Positions 18,210 to 26,806 of a stretch of 64,000 nucleotides of DNA are shown here, piece after piece. Every line of letters begins with the position of its first letter. Positions within the stretch are counted from its first letter, which is position 1. The notes under the pieces were generated by a model. That model did no database searches. It had not been told where the DNA came from and worked only from the letters and a program-made list of their open reading frames with translations. Location of the stretch: NCBI RefSeq assembly GCF_036245475.1, contig NZ_BTPM01000002.1, positions 496,001-560,000 of the forward strand, read 5' to 3'. Made by a program: the position numbers and the translations under genes. The stretch comes from Vibrio sp. 10N. GTDB taxonomy: Bacteria > Pseudomonadota > Gammaproteobacteria > Enterobacterales > Vibrionaceae.

Positions 18210-18253
18210 CACTTCTCATCATCACTTTAATGATGAGAAGTGGTTCATGTTTT
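18210..18253 (+). terminator. Terminator of the nitroreductase gene
   Basis: A perfect 13-pair stem (CACTTCTCATCAT / ATGATGAGAAGTG) around seven bases, followed shortly by TTTTTT. Confidence 0.85.
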
Positions 18254-18407
18254 TTAAGCTCGAAAGAGACTTAGTTTTCATAGCCTGTGCGATTCACTAC
18301 AGTTATTTTAACAACCATTCAACGTAGTCATTTACAAGCGGTTAAAAGCTGTAAGAATCCTTCGTGTTTATCTATTTTTTTGCCCATTTCTTTGAGGGAA
18401 TGAAATC

Positions 18408-18824
18408 ATGTTGACACTGAGAGTTCGAAGGAAAAAGCAATCTAAAGAAGCAACTTTGGGACAGTTAACGATTGATGGTATTTCTAAAAGTTGGTTTGTT
18501 CTAGAACCTGGTGGTCCTGACTCTACAAAGGAGGGGTCGGATAAGAGAATTGTTGCAGCCACGTATTCCATAAAACGTTATTCATCACCGAAGTACCCCA
18601 ATTCATACGAAGTAATGTCTGTACCAGGAAGAAGCTACATATTATTCCACAAGGGTAATTACCATGAGGAAACTGAGGGGTGCTTTATGCCCGGAAAAAC
18701 TTGGGGCATGAAAGGTGATAATTACTATGTGGGAAATAGCAAAACTGCGACTGGCGAGGTATTTAAGGTATTAGAACGTCAGGAGAATATACGTGTGGTA
18801 ATAACAAATGATTTTAGTGAGTAG
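18408..18824 (+). CDS. DUF5675-like small protein
   Basis: A 138-residue protein with the pattern of DUF5675: a short N-terminal strand, TLGQLTIDG...WFVLEPGGPDST, RIVAATYSIKRYSSPKYPNSYEVMSVPGRSYILFHKGNYHEETEGCFMPG and a final NYYVGNSKTA block. The family occurs in phages and bacteria and has no settled function; a peptidoglycan-related role is speculative. There is no signal peptide. GAGGG lies about ten bases before the ATG. Base composition is noticeably A+T-richer than the genes on either side, and the next gene begins directly after its stop. These points suggest a transferred cassette. Confidence 0.65.
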   Translation: MLTLRVRRKKQSKEATLGQLTIDGISKSWFVLEPGGPDSTKEGSDKRIVAATYSIKRYSSPKYPNSYEVMSVPGRSYILFHKGNYHEETEGCFMPGKTWGMKGDNYYVGNSKTATGEVFKVLERQENIRVVITNDFSE

Positions 18825-19319
18825 ATGATGATTAGACGAATTGCTTTTTTGGGACTTATTTGGGTTTCCCTGTTGTCCGAAGCCAAAGAACAACGACTAA
18901 ATATGAGCCTAGAATGGTTTCACGAGAATTATCATCAAATAGAAAATGTACTTTCTCAAAAAAGTAGCTTTGAGCTGGTTCCCGTAGCAAGTACATTAAC
19001 GGAAATATGGTTGCGGCGAGATGGTGGGTTAACTGCGGAGGTCTCACAACCAATTGTTGTCGCGTTGATCTATCATCCAAACGTAATGCTACCCATGCTA
19101 GTAGAGCATCCAAAGTCTTTTTCACGATGGTTAGATGATCTCGATGGGGTTGTGTTCACGGACTACTCGGGAGAGCAATATGAAGAGCTAACCCATTTAC
19201 ACCTTAGTCTAGAACAATCAATGGAAAACTATATTGGTAGTGGTGATTTACCATATAAAGCTGAAGCACAGGAGATTCTAAAGATTGTCAAAGCGACAAA
19301 AGTACGTGAGATTGACTGA
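18825..19319 (+). CDS. Small exported protein of unknown function
   Basis: A 164-residue protein beginning with a basic-hydrophobic signal peptide (MMIRRIAFLGLIWVSLLSEAKE), so probably periplasmic. The rest is acidic and mixed alpha/beta, with no cysteine and no motif I recognise. Its ATG ATG follows the DUF5675-like stop with no gap, so the two are almost certainly cotranslated. A cytoplasmic small protein paired with an exported one could be an effector and its periplasmic immunity protein, but nothing in the sequence proves it. An alternative start is 18828. Confidence 0.6.
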   Translation: MMIRRIAFLGLIWVSLLSEAKEQRLNMSLEWFHENYHQIENVLSQKSSFELVPVASTLTEIWLRRDGGLTAEVSQPIVVALIYHPNVMLPMLVEHPKSFSRWLDDLDGVVFTDYSGEQYEELTHLHLSLEQSMENYIGSGDLPYKAEAQEILKIVKATKVREID

Positions 19320-19358
19320 GATATCAGCTGTTGGATATGCGAGAAAGGCAAAGTTTGA

Positions 19359-19700
19359 ATGAGTGGCGCTTTTTTAGTGACTATGTCTTTAGCCTACGCA
19401 TCTAGTACGTTACCTGATTGCGACTCACCACAATCATGGGCGGCGACTATGGCTTATGTCCAACTTACTAATAGCGATATTAATCTGAAGGAAAAAATTA
19501 ATCCGAATTCGACTGTAGTAACTCTCCTAGCATCGGAAAAAATTGGGGAAGATATTTATCGTCAGATACATCATGTAGACTTCAAATTGCATACGGGGGA
19601 GGTAATCACTGTAATTACTTCTAACGAAGCAACTAGCGAAGAGTGTTCGTACAGCGGAGTGGATGTATACGAAGTTAAAAGCAAATACAGCTCTGAATGA
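19359..19700 (+). CDS. Small secreted protein of unknown function
   Basis: A 113-residue protein with a short hydrophobic N-terminus (MSGAFLVTMSLAYASS) and a plausible cleavage after AYA, but without the usual basic n-region. The mature part has two cysteines (DCDS, ECSYSG) that could form one disulfide. A stop codon directly precedes the ATG, so no longer form is possible without a frameshift. It is third in the A+T-rich cassette, 39 bases after the preceding gene. No family is recognised. The truncated-looking signal peptide leaves some doubt whether it is intact. Confidence 0.5.
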   Translation: MSGAFLVTMSLAYASSTLPDCDSPQSWAATMAYVQLTNSDINLKEKINPNSTVVTLLASEKIGEDIYRQIHHVDFKLHTGEVITVITSNEATSEECSYSGVDVYEVKSKYSSE

Positions 19701-19825
19701 TTTTAGTCAGTGATGATTAGAGCTACTCTTAACATCGGGTGTACTTTCTAGCATCTAAATCTAACAGGCATGATGTGTTTAGCATTAGCAAAAGGTGGCG
19801 TTAAAGCTTGTCGCCATCTTGTCCA

Positions 19826-21070
19826 TTACTCACTGTACTTAACTTTACCTACCAATATCCACAATAACCCCAGCATCACAATGGCATACAACATTGCTAG
19901 CCCGATAGAAAACAACACAACGACACATAAAATCAATGAAAGTACGGCGAGATTTTTACGCCACCCTGTCAGCAATCGAACGGCACTCCACATCGCAAAT
20001 AGATAAATAACAACAAAGATGCCGTTGGCTAGGGTAAGGAAGACATCAATATCAATCCCTGACCAATAACCGAATACACATGACACGGTGAGCGTCGCAC
20101 CAACGATAAGCGTTGCAACTGTCGGCACGCCCTTAACCGAGACACGCGCGGCTGCGCTCTTAGGGCGATATTCTCTTGCCAATGACCAGATCATGCGCGA
20201 TAAGCTTTGTGTATAAAGATTGATGGTCGCAAAACAGGCGAGAAAGCCCACCATACTGATTAGCCATTTCGCCTGTGCGCCATAAAGCTGCTCGGCAATA
20301 AAAGGCACCGAGGCGGTATTCAGCGCCTGTGTACCAAAAGCATGATGCTCAAGAACCACAACAGAGAACGCGTAGTAAACCGCACCTGCTAACAAGCTGC
20401 CGACCAATATGGCGATCGGGTAGTCACGCTCTGGTCGTTTAAATTCTTCTCCCATATGAGCAAAGGCTTCGATACCGACAAAACACCAGAACATGACAGC
20501 GATAGCTTGAGTGATCGCTGGGGTTTCGATGGCAAAAGCGGTAGAGGGCAGAAAAGCTGAACTTTCAATATCGCTGCTTGTTACGAAGCCGGCCACCAAT
20601 AGAATAATTCCGATGGCAATGAAGGTCTGAAGACGGCTGGAGGACTTACTGCCCGAAAAGTTAACCACCATGAGCAGTGCCACCACAAACAGCTGTGAAG
20701 CAACAGGATGAGATAAGAAGCTAGGCAAAAACTGCTGAGCAAAACCGCCAGCAATCGCGATAGCAGCAGGAACGCCAACAGGGATCACGCTGATAAACAG
20801 CAGCGCGATTGCTTTTTCAAGTCTAGATCCAAATGCTTGTCGAACGAAAAACGAAGCGCCCCCGGCGTTAGGGTAGCGTTTCCCCAGAGAGGCAAAGGTA
20901 ATGGCTATCGGGCAGATAGTGAGAAGCAGTGCACACCACGCCCAGAGTATTTGCTCACCCGCTATGCTGGCAGCGATAGCGGGCACCATAAACAGGCCAG
21001 TGCCTAAAAGGGTAGTGGACATCTGTCCTATGCCGCCAAGCAGCGTAATTTCTTGTTTTAATTGCGACAT
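19826..21070 (-). CDS. yjeH: APC-superfamily amino-acid exporter YjeH-like
   Basis: A 414-residue membrane permease with about twelve hydrophobic segments. It matches YjeH: MSQLKQEITLLGGIGQMSTTLLGTGLFMVPAIAA, GKRYPNAGGASFFVRQAFGSRLEKAIALLFISVIPVGVPAA and AVMFWCFVGIEAFAHMGEEFKRPERDYPIA. E. coli YjeH exports methionine and branched-chain amino acids; assignment to that role here is by similarity. The gene is monocistronic and convergent with the small secreted-protein cassette. No strong ribosome site is evident before the ATG, but the N-terminus aligns with the family as I recall it. Confidence 0.85.
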   Translation of the reverse strand: MSQLKQEITLLGGIGQMSTTLLGTGLFMVPAIAASIAGEQILWAWCALLLTICPIAITFASLGKRYPNAGGASFFVRQAFGSRLEKAIALLFISVIPVGVPAAIAIAGGFAQQFLPSFLSHPVASQLFVVALLMVVNFSGSKSSSRLQTFIAIGIILLVAGFVTSSDIESSAFLPSTAFAIETPAITQAIAVMFWCFVGIEAFAHMGEEFKRPERDYPIAILVGSLLAGAVYYAFSVVVLEHHAFGTQALNTASVPFIAEQLYGAQAKWLISMVGFLACFATINLYTQSLSRMIWSLAREYRPKSAAARVSVKGVPTVATLIVGATLTVSCVFGYWSGIDIDVFLTLANGIFVVIYLFAMWSAVRLLTGWRKNLAVLSLILCVVVLFSIGLAMLYAIVMLGLLWILVGKVKYSE

Positions 21071-21189
21071 ATCTGAATTTTTATTGCTATTTATCGATGA
21101 TTGAATGACGCTCTAGCTTATTACTCGCCAATAAAATTAACAACTTATTCATCGCTTATGTAGGACACACGTTGCTCTGCTCTGCGGGG

Positions 21190-21534
21190 CTATTTTGAAG
21201 AGTAGAACGCCGCGACGTCACGCAAATCTTGTTCCGTTAAGTTCTGCAACTGCGCCTTCATTAGGGCTGCCATTGCACCAGAGCGTTCATCGTTTAAGTA
21301 GGCATTCATCGCATTAAACAAATACAAAGGATCTTGCCCATTCAGATTAGGGTAGCTAGCTTGGCTAGGCGCTCCATTTGGGTTATGGCAAAACACGCAG
21401 CTAGGTGCTTTCATCTCGCCGAGCTTGGCATCACCAAATGAGTTTGTGTTTGCTTGGGAAGCGTGTGCCTGAACGGTCAGCAGTGATAGAGATAAAGTAA
21501 GGCCAGTAATGGCCATTTTGACAAGTGTGTTCAT
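21190..21534 (-). CDS. Periplasmic class I cytochrome c
   Basis: A 114-residue precursor: signal peptide to about residue 25 (ending VQAHA), then a single haem-attachment motif CVFCH at 46-50 in APSCVFCHNPNGAPS. The rest is a short all-helical domain with Met residues (MAALMKAQLQ) able to serve as the axial ligand. It resembles small c5/c553-type electron carriers in the periplasm. It is monocistronic, upstream of yjeH on the same strand with about 120 bases between. Which oxidase or reductase it serves cannot be told from context. Confidence 0.85.
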   Translation of the reverse strand: MNTLVKMAITGLTLSLSLLTVQAHASQANTNSFGDAKLGEMKAPSCVFCHNPNGAPSQASYPNLNGQDPLYLFNAMNAYLNDERSGAMAALMKAQLQNLTEQDLRDVAAFYSSK

Positions 21535-21693
21535 AAGGACTCACAAAAAACTTAACCTAGGCAATAAGATAAACCTTACCCCTAGGTTAAGCTCAAGCAT
21601 CAAAGATAGAAATGCGATGTTGATCAGTGTGTTGGCTAAGTTTTTACCCTGGCCTATTGCTGTATACCAAGGTTATTACTTACCAAATCTTTG

Positions 21694-22698
21694 TTAGACC
21701 AATGCTGACAACTTCTCTAATAACACATCGATATCTTGGCTGGAGATGTCTTTGTGGGTGACAAATCGAACCGGATTACTTGGTGAAATCGTGATGTCTT
21801 GCTGAGCAAGTTCTTTGGCAACAGCTTCAATATCTACCGATTCAGCTAACTTGGCAAACACGATGTTGGTTTGAACAAATTCGGCATTCACACCAAATCC
21901 TGGGATGGCATTTAAGCCTTCAGCCAGTTTTTTGGCATTGGCATGGTCGGTTGCGAGCTGAGCAACTTGCTCGGTCAGTGCCAGCTTACCCGCTGCCGCC
22001 AGAATACCCGCTTGACGCATGCCGCCACCGACCATTTTACGCAGTCGTCGTGCGCGTTCGATGAATGCTTTAGAACCAAGTAGCAAAGAGCCAATCGGTG
22101 CGCCAAGTCCTTTCGATAAGCAGATAGTCATAGAGTCAAAATGCTTGGCAATTTTTATTACATCAACGTCTAATGCTACGGCAGCGTTGTAGACACGAGC
22201 GCCGTCAAGGTGCAGATTGAGACCGTGCTCATCAACGAATTTTCTCGCGTCAGCAAGGTAGGAAAGAGGCAGAACTTTACCATTGATGGTGTTTTCTAGG
22301 CTGAGCAGTTTCGTGCGTGCGAAATGGCTATCGTCTGGCTTAATTGCAGCTTTAAGCTTATCAAAATCTAGTGTCCCGTCTGGGTTGTTTTCAATCGGCT
22401 GTGGTTGAATTGAGCCAAGCACTGCAGCACCGCCCGCTTCGTACTTGTAGTTGTGTGCTTGCTGACCACACAGGTATTCATCACCGCGTTGACAGTGTGC
22501 CATCAGTCCCAGTAGGTTTGCTTGAGTGCCCGATGTTGTAAATAGCGCCGCTTCAAACCCGTGGCGCTCGGCAGCCCAGGATTCAAGCTCATTGACTGTT
22601 GGGTCATCGCCGTACACATCATCGCCAACAGGCGCGCTGGCCATTGCGTCGCGCATGGCTTGGGTGGGTTTAGTGACAGTGTCTGAGCGAAAGTCCAT
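21694..22698 (-). CDS. ltaE: Low-specificity L-threonine aldolase
   Basis: A 334-residue fold-type I PLP enzyme, the normal length. It begins MDFRSDTVTKPTQAMRDAMASAPVGDDVYGDDPTVNELE. The active-site lysine is in SMTICLSKGLGAPIGSLLLG, and HLDGARVYNAAVAL carries the cofactor-binding Asp. The enzyme cleaves L-threonine or L-allo-threonine to glycine and acetaldehyde in the cytoplasm. AGGAG precedes the ATG. The NUDIX gene ends 11 bases upstream on the same strand, so the two are probably cotranscribed. Confidence 0.93.
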   Translation of the reverse strand: MDFRSDTVTKPTQAMRDAMASAPVGDDVYGDDPTVNELESWAAERHGFEAALFTTSGTQANLLGLMAHCQRGDEYLCGQQAHNYKYEAGGAAVLGSIQPQPIENNPDGTLDFDKLKAAIKPDDSHFARTKLLSLENTINGKVLPLSYLADARKFVDEHGLNLHLDGARVYNAAVALDVDVIKIAKHFDSMTICLSKGLGAPIGSLLLGSKAFIERARRLRKMVGGGMRQAGILAAAGKLALTEQVAQLATDHANAKKLAEGLNAIPGFGVNAEFVQTNIVFAKLAESVDIEAVAKELAQQDITISPSNPVRFVTHKDISSQDIDVLLEKLSALV

Positions 22699-22708
22699 TG
22701 AAAATCTC

Positions 22709-23227
22709 CTAAATGTGTCCGCATAGCGCCGCTTTACTTAAGCAGGCTATGGTTTTTGCGTCGGTAATTTTACCGTCGATAATATGTTGTTGTAATTGTT
22801 TGTGTGACATTGTCACAATCTCGATAATTTCATCGTCGTCACACTGGTATTGATCGCTCGGTGTTAACTGTTTGGCGATGAATAAGTGCTGGATTTCGTC
22901 GCAAAACCCTGCCAGTGGTGTCACTTGTCCCAATGAAATCATAGTATTAGCAGCGAACCCCGTTTCTTCAATCAACTCTCGGTGAGCGCATTGTGTCGGA
23001 TCCTCTCCTAGCTCCATAGTGCCTGCAGGTAGCTCCAACAACCATTTCTTAAGCGATGGGCGGTATTGACTAAGCAGCAAAATCTCACCTTCAGCGGTAA
23101 CAGGTAGTATGACCGCAGCACCTGGATGCTTGATTGTAGTGTGAGTGATGATTTGCTGGTTGGGTAGGGTGACCTGCTCCTCAATGAGTGCAATTGACTT
23201 CCATTGGTGAAGGGTTTTGTGAGTCAT
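22709..23227 (-). CDS. NUDIX hydrolase, ADP-ribose pyrophosphatase type
   Basis: A 172-residue NUDIX protein with a complete box G-x5-E-x7-REL-x-EE-x-GF (GTMELGEDPTQCAHRELIEETGF). HPGAAVILPV and LLSQYRPSLKKWLLELPAG upstream are typical of ADP-sugar/ADP-ribose pyrophosphatases. The start at 23227 is chosen over a long frame reaching 23590: the extra 121 residues look non-coding and overlap the divergent viaA-like leader. The ribosome site is weak (CGGAAGC). It heads a probable two-gene unit with ltaE. The substrate within the NUDIX family is not fixed by the sequence. Confidence 0.85.
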   Translation of the reverse strand: MTHKTLHQWKSIALIEEQVTLPNQQIITHTTIKHPGAAVILPVTAEGEILLLSQYRPSLKKWLLELPAGTMELGEDPTQCAHRELIEETGFAANTMISLGQVTPLAGFCDEIQHLFIAKQLTPSDQYQCDDDEIIEIVTMSHKQLQQHIIDGKITDAKTIACLSKAALCGHI

Positions 23228-23420
23228 AAAGCTTCCGTGACTTCGATGTTGAACACCTAATATGAGCATACAAACTATCAAATGTCGATGGGCAAACTTA
23301 CTGCAATATTTGCTTTTGGAAGCACATCGAAAATGGAAACTCTGATTGTCCCACTGTTTTGATTCAGTAAGTTTCTGTATATCAGAGTGTTCGAGCAGTT
23401 TTAGTCGAGGTAAGACAGGC

Positions 23421-24914
23421 GTGTTAGGGGCAGACGGGTTAAATTTAGCATTGATGGTGGCAGAGTCGGGAATGATCGATTCGGCAGTGCGCGAAATCAT
23501 GCAACACACTGAGTTAATGGCACTTGGCAACGAAGAAGGTGTCAAGCAAAGCCTCACGGCTTCGATGGCTAAGTGGACCAAGAGCGTCAAACGAAAGCTA
23601 GTGAAAACTCAACATACCGACTCCATTCAAGCTGAGCTCAACTTATATCAATATGCGGTATATCTCACAGAGTCAGAGTTCGAGAAAAACCTCGATGATA
23701 TTTTAACTAAACTGCCACCGGACTCTTCGTTTTACGATAAAGCCCGTCAGCTTGCTGCAACCAAACAGAGCTACCCAAGCTCTTTGTTTGCTAGGCAGTT
23801 CTGTACACATTGGTATCAGAGCCTAAAAAGCGCCGTGGAAACTAAGCAGCAAGTGACACTTGATGAGCAAAAGTCCCGCTTTCTAAAGCAGCTCTATCAA
23901 CGTATTGATACCCTGAAAGACATGGAAAACCTGACTCAGTCTGGTGAGAACACGCAGCTTGGGCGACTTTGGGACTTGGCGGGTGCAGAACTGACCAAAC
24001 AGGACCGGAAGTCGATTGAACAGACCGCAGACTATCTTGCAAAACACAGTGAACTTAACGCGATAGCGGATAAATTAGGGCGAATGGCGGAAGAAGTGGA
24101 TGCGCCGGAATTAAATCGCGTTGAGAGCCACGAAGATGTTGTCGTGGAAGAAAAATCAGATTTCGCCACCGATGACATCGTTGGCATTCACACCAGTAAC
24201 GATATCAATAAGCTGCTACCAAATGAAACCATGTATCTGGCTTATCCAGAGCTTGAAACGGTGTTCTATCAGCATTTGGTCGAGAAACGTTTATTGACCT
24301 ATAAAGCTGAAGGTAAGCAGCGAACCATCCGTCAATTGCATGCACCAACACAATCACATGGTGAAGCGGTCAAAGAAAAAGGCCCTATGGTGATTGCGGT
24401 GGATGTGTCTGGTTCTATGCAGGGCGCACCGGAGAAATCGGCGAAGGCTATGGCTTATGCATTGATGAAGATGGCGGCAGAGCAACAGCGAGCTTGCCAT
24501 GTGATCTTATTTTCATCAACGTTCATCACCTACGATTTATCGGGCTCAAAGGGGCTGAAAGAAGCGTGCGACTTTCTTTCGTATACTTTTAAAGGAGGAA
24601 CAGATCTTGCGAAAGTTCTCAACTACGCGGTAGAAACAATGCAAAGTGAGCAGTACAAAAATGCTGACTTACTCGTTATTTCCGACTTCATCGCTCCACA
24701 GCAAGAACAAGAAACGATTGAAAATATGCTGTCACTCAAAGGTCGTTATAACCGTTTTCATTCATTGTGCCTGTCTAAATATGGTAACCCAGAGGTGCTG
24801 TCACTGTTCGATAGCCAGTGGCGTTACCACCCAAGTCTAATGGGTAAAATTGTCAAAAAGCCGACCGTTGGATTGCATCGCGCCAGACAAGCCTTCTCTC
24901 ATACTTTTGGCTAA
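23421..24914 (+). CDS. ViaA-like VWA-domain protein, first copy
   Basis: A 497-residue protein with an N-terminal helical region (LGADGLNLALMVAESGMIDSAV) and a C-terminal von Willebrand A domain. The MIDAS motif is D328-x-S-G-S, in IAVDVSGSMQG, with TDIVGIH and GGTDLAKVL around it. This matches ViaA, the VWA partner of the RavA ATPase. The GTG start at 23421, with GAGG upstream, is chosen because the protein then aligns from its first residue with the second copy at 26807, which also has its MIDAS Asp at 328. An ATG at 23346 would add 25 unrelated residues. ravA follows after 173 bases. A weak hairpin lies between. Confidence 0.82.
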   Translation: MLGADGLNLALMVAESGMIDSAVREIMQHTELMALGNEEGVKQSLTASMAKWTKSVKRKLVKTQHTDSIQAELNLYQYAVYLTESEFEKNLDDILTKLPPDSSFYDKARQLAATKQSYPSSLFARQFCTHWYQSLKSAVETKQQVTLDEQKSRFLKQLYQRIDTLKDMENLTQSGENTQLGRLWDLAGAELTKQDRKSIEQTADYLAKHSELNAIADKLGRMAEEVDAPELNRVESHEDVVVEEKSDFATDDIVGIHTSNDINKLLPNETMYLAYPELETVFYQHLVEKRLLTYKAEGKQRTIRQLHAPTQSHGEAVKEKGPMVIAVDVSGSMQGAPEKSAKAMAYALMKMAAEQQRACHVILFSSTFITYDLSGSKGLKEACDFLSYTFKGGTDLAKVLNYAVETMQSEQYKNADLLVISDFIAPQQEQETIENMLSLKGRYNRFHSLCLSKYGNPEVLSLFDSQWRYHPSLMGKIVKKPTVGLHRARQAFSHTFG

Positions 24915-24917
24915 TAT

Positions 24918-24942
24918 CGGTAGTATGGCCTACCGTTGTATT
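24918..24942 (+). terminator. Weak hairpin after the first viaA-like gene
   Basis: CGGTAG pairs with CTACCG around six bases, followed by a T-rich tract (TTGTATTCTT). It may separate the first viaA-like gene from ravA. Confidence 0.4.
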
Positions 24943-25087
24943 CTTCATAATCTAAATAAAATCAACACGATAACTATGAGTTATAAGGCAGGCAAAAAAA
25001 TATCGCCACTGAAAGATCTTGTAACATAATGATAACAAATGTATAAAATTACAAATGCATTCCAATTTTGTGCACTGAGGTATTGGC

Positions 25088-26749
25088 ATGATTAAGCCCA
25101 CAGTAGTTTCACACGCTGATAAGGCGTTGCTTTCAGAACGAATTAATAAACTCGCCTCAGCACTTTCCGATGGTGTTTATGAGCGTGAAGAGACCATCAA
25201 ACTTTGTCTGTTGGCTGCACTTGCTGGAGAAAGTGTTTTTCTTTTGGGACCTCCGGGGATTGCCAAAAGTTTGATAGCGAAGCGCCTTATTCAGGCGTTT
25301 GATAACAGCAGTTACTTTGAATACTTAATGACGCGCTTTTCGACGCCAGAAGAGGTGTTTGGGCCGCTGAGTATTCAAGAACTGAAAGATAACGGCCGTT
25401 ACCTGCGATTAACAGAAGGCTACTTACCTACGGCACAAGTGGTGTTTCTCGATGAGATCTGGAAAGCCGGCCCAGCGATTTTGAATACGCTACTTACTGT
25501 CGTGAATGAGAAAACATTCAAAAACGGCAGCGATATTGAAAAAGTGCCAATGCGTCTATTGGTGTCGGCATCTAACGAGTTACCCGATGAAGATAGCGGC
25601 TTAGAAGCGCTGTATGATCGTATGTTAGTGCGTATTTTTGTTAACCGTATTCAGAACAAACAAAACTTCAAATCGATGCTGACGGTTGGCACAACCGAAG
25701 AAGCTAAGATCCCTGAGGGACTGGCTATTACGGACAGTGAATACCACCAATGGCAGCGTGAGCTCAATGATGTCAAATTGAGCGATGATGTCTTTGAGAA
25801 ACTCTATCAACTTAAGACGATGCTTGAATCGGCTGCTGAAGAGCACCGTTCTACATTGTCAGAAGCTGATCTTTATGTCTCCGACCGACGCTGGAAAAAA
25901 GCGGTCAAGCTTTTAAAAGCCAGCGCGTTTTTTAATGGTCGAGATAGCGTCAATCCTCTTGATTTATTGCTGTTGCAAGACTGTCTGTGGAACAGCCCAG
26001 AATCGCTGGAAATTGTGCGTAGCGTAATCAAAGAGTTTGCCCTCAATCATGCTTTTGACCAGCAAGAAGTGTTTCAGCAAATCGAAGAGGGCAAGGAGCA
26101 GTTGGCTGATATTCAAGATGAGATTGAAGCCGAATTTGCGATGCCGCTCTCCATGGAGACCACAACAGGGCTGCTTAGAAAAGATGTCTATCAATACGAC
26201 ATCAGCAATGCGAAGTCATACAAAGTGGGACCAGCAACGGATTTGGTGAAACTGGTGTTGTTGCAAAGCAATATGTCAGTGTCTGAAAGTGAGAAAGGGG
26301 ATAGTCGCTGGGTGTATATCGCTAAAGATGAGCTGAGCCGAGCTATCAAAGAGGGCGGCAGTGAAGTCTATGGTTACGTCAATCAAAATACCCACCTATG
26401 CCGTTTAAGACTCGATATCAATGCTTCAAGCCATTTGGTCATCAAGGACATTGCCAATCGTTCTGTACTGGCCACATTGGTCACCAATAGCGGTATTGAC
26501 GATGGATTGCTGCAAGAGTGGATCACTAAATCAGAGCAGGTGCTGACTCAATTAAAACATGCTGAGCATCATTTGCGTTCGGTGCGTTCAAAATTCCACG
26601 GCGCATTGCCTCACGGATTCATTCAGCCTGATATTCCAACGGAAATGGAAATCAGTATTCAAAATGTCACTCAAACGCTCGAGTCAACCAATGCGGAAGC
26701 TGAAAAGGCCGTGGCTCGAATTAAAGGACTGCAAACCTTTTTCGCCTAG
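25088..26749 (+). CDS. ravA: RavA-type MoxR AAA+ ATPase
   Basis: A 553-residue MoxR-family ATPase: Walker A GPPGIAKS at 54-61, Walker B VVFLDEIWKAG at about 118-128, sensor-1 region RLLVSASNELPDEDSGLEALYDRMLVRI, then a C-terminal helical/LARA-like region with heptad character. E. coli RavA is somewhat shorter (about 500 residues). With ViaA it acts as a chaperone-like ATPase linked to respiratory complexes and acid-stress lysine decarboxylase. Here it sits between two ViaA-like genes. AGG precedes the ATG at normal spacing. A small stem (TATCGCG/CGCGATA) spans the gap to the second partner. Confidence 0.88.
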   Translation: MIKPTVVSHADKALLSERINKLASALSDGVYEREETIKLCLLAALAGESVFLLGPPGIAKSLIAKRLIQAFDNSSYFEYLMTRFSTPEEVFGPLSIQELKDNGRYLRLTEGYLPTAQVVFLDEIWKAGPAILNTLLTVVNEKTFKNGSDIEKVPMRLLVSASNELPDEDSGLEALYDRMLVRIFVNRIQNKQNFKSMLTVGTTEEAKIPEGLAITDSEYHQWQRELNDVKLSDDVFEKLYQLKTMLESAAEEHRSTLSEADLYVSDRRWKKAVKLLKASAFFNGRDSVNPLDLLLLQDCLWNSPESLEIVRSVIKEFALNHAFDQQEVFQQIEEGKEQLADIQDEIEAEFAMPLSMETTTGLLRKDVYQYDISNAKSYKVGPATDLVKLVLLQSNMSVSESEKGDSRWVYIAKDELSRAIKEGGSEVYGYVNQNTHLCRLRLDINASSHLVIKDIANRSVLATLVTNSGIDDGLLQEWITKSEQVLTQLKHAEHHLRSVRSKFHGALPHGFIQPDIPTEMEISIQNVTQTLESTNAEAEKAVARIKGLQTFFA

Positions 26750-26806
26750 TATCGCGTAACAGCGCGATAGCGAATTTAAGGGTTAATATATCGAACGGAG
26801 GCAGGA

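Noticed and set aside
23346..23420. ATG start 25 codons upstream of the first viaA-like gene
   Set aside because: The second copy aligns from the GTG at 23421, and the extra residues are unrelated and Cys/Ser-rich.
22709..23590. A 293-residue open frame including the NUDIX gene
   Set aside because: The first 121 residues look like non-coding DNA, overlap the divergent viaA-like leader, and the NUDIX fold starts naturally at 23227.
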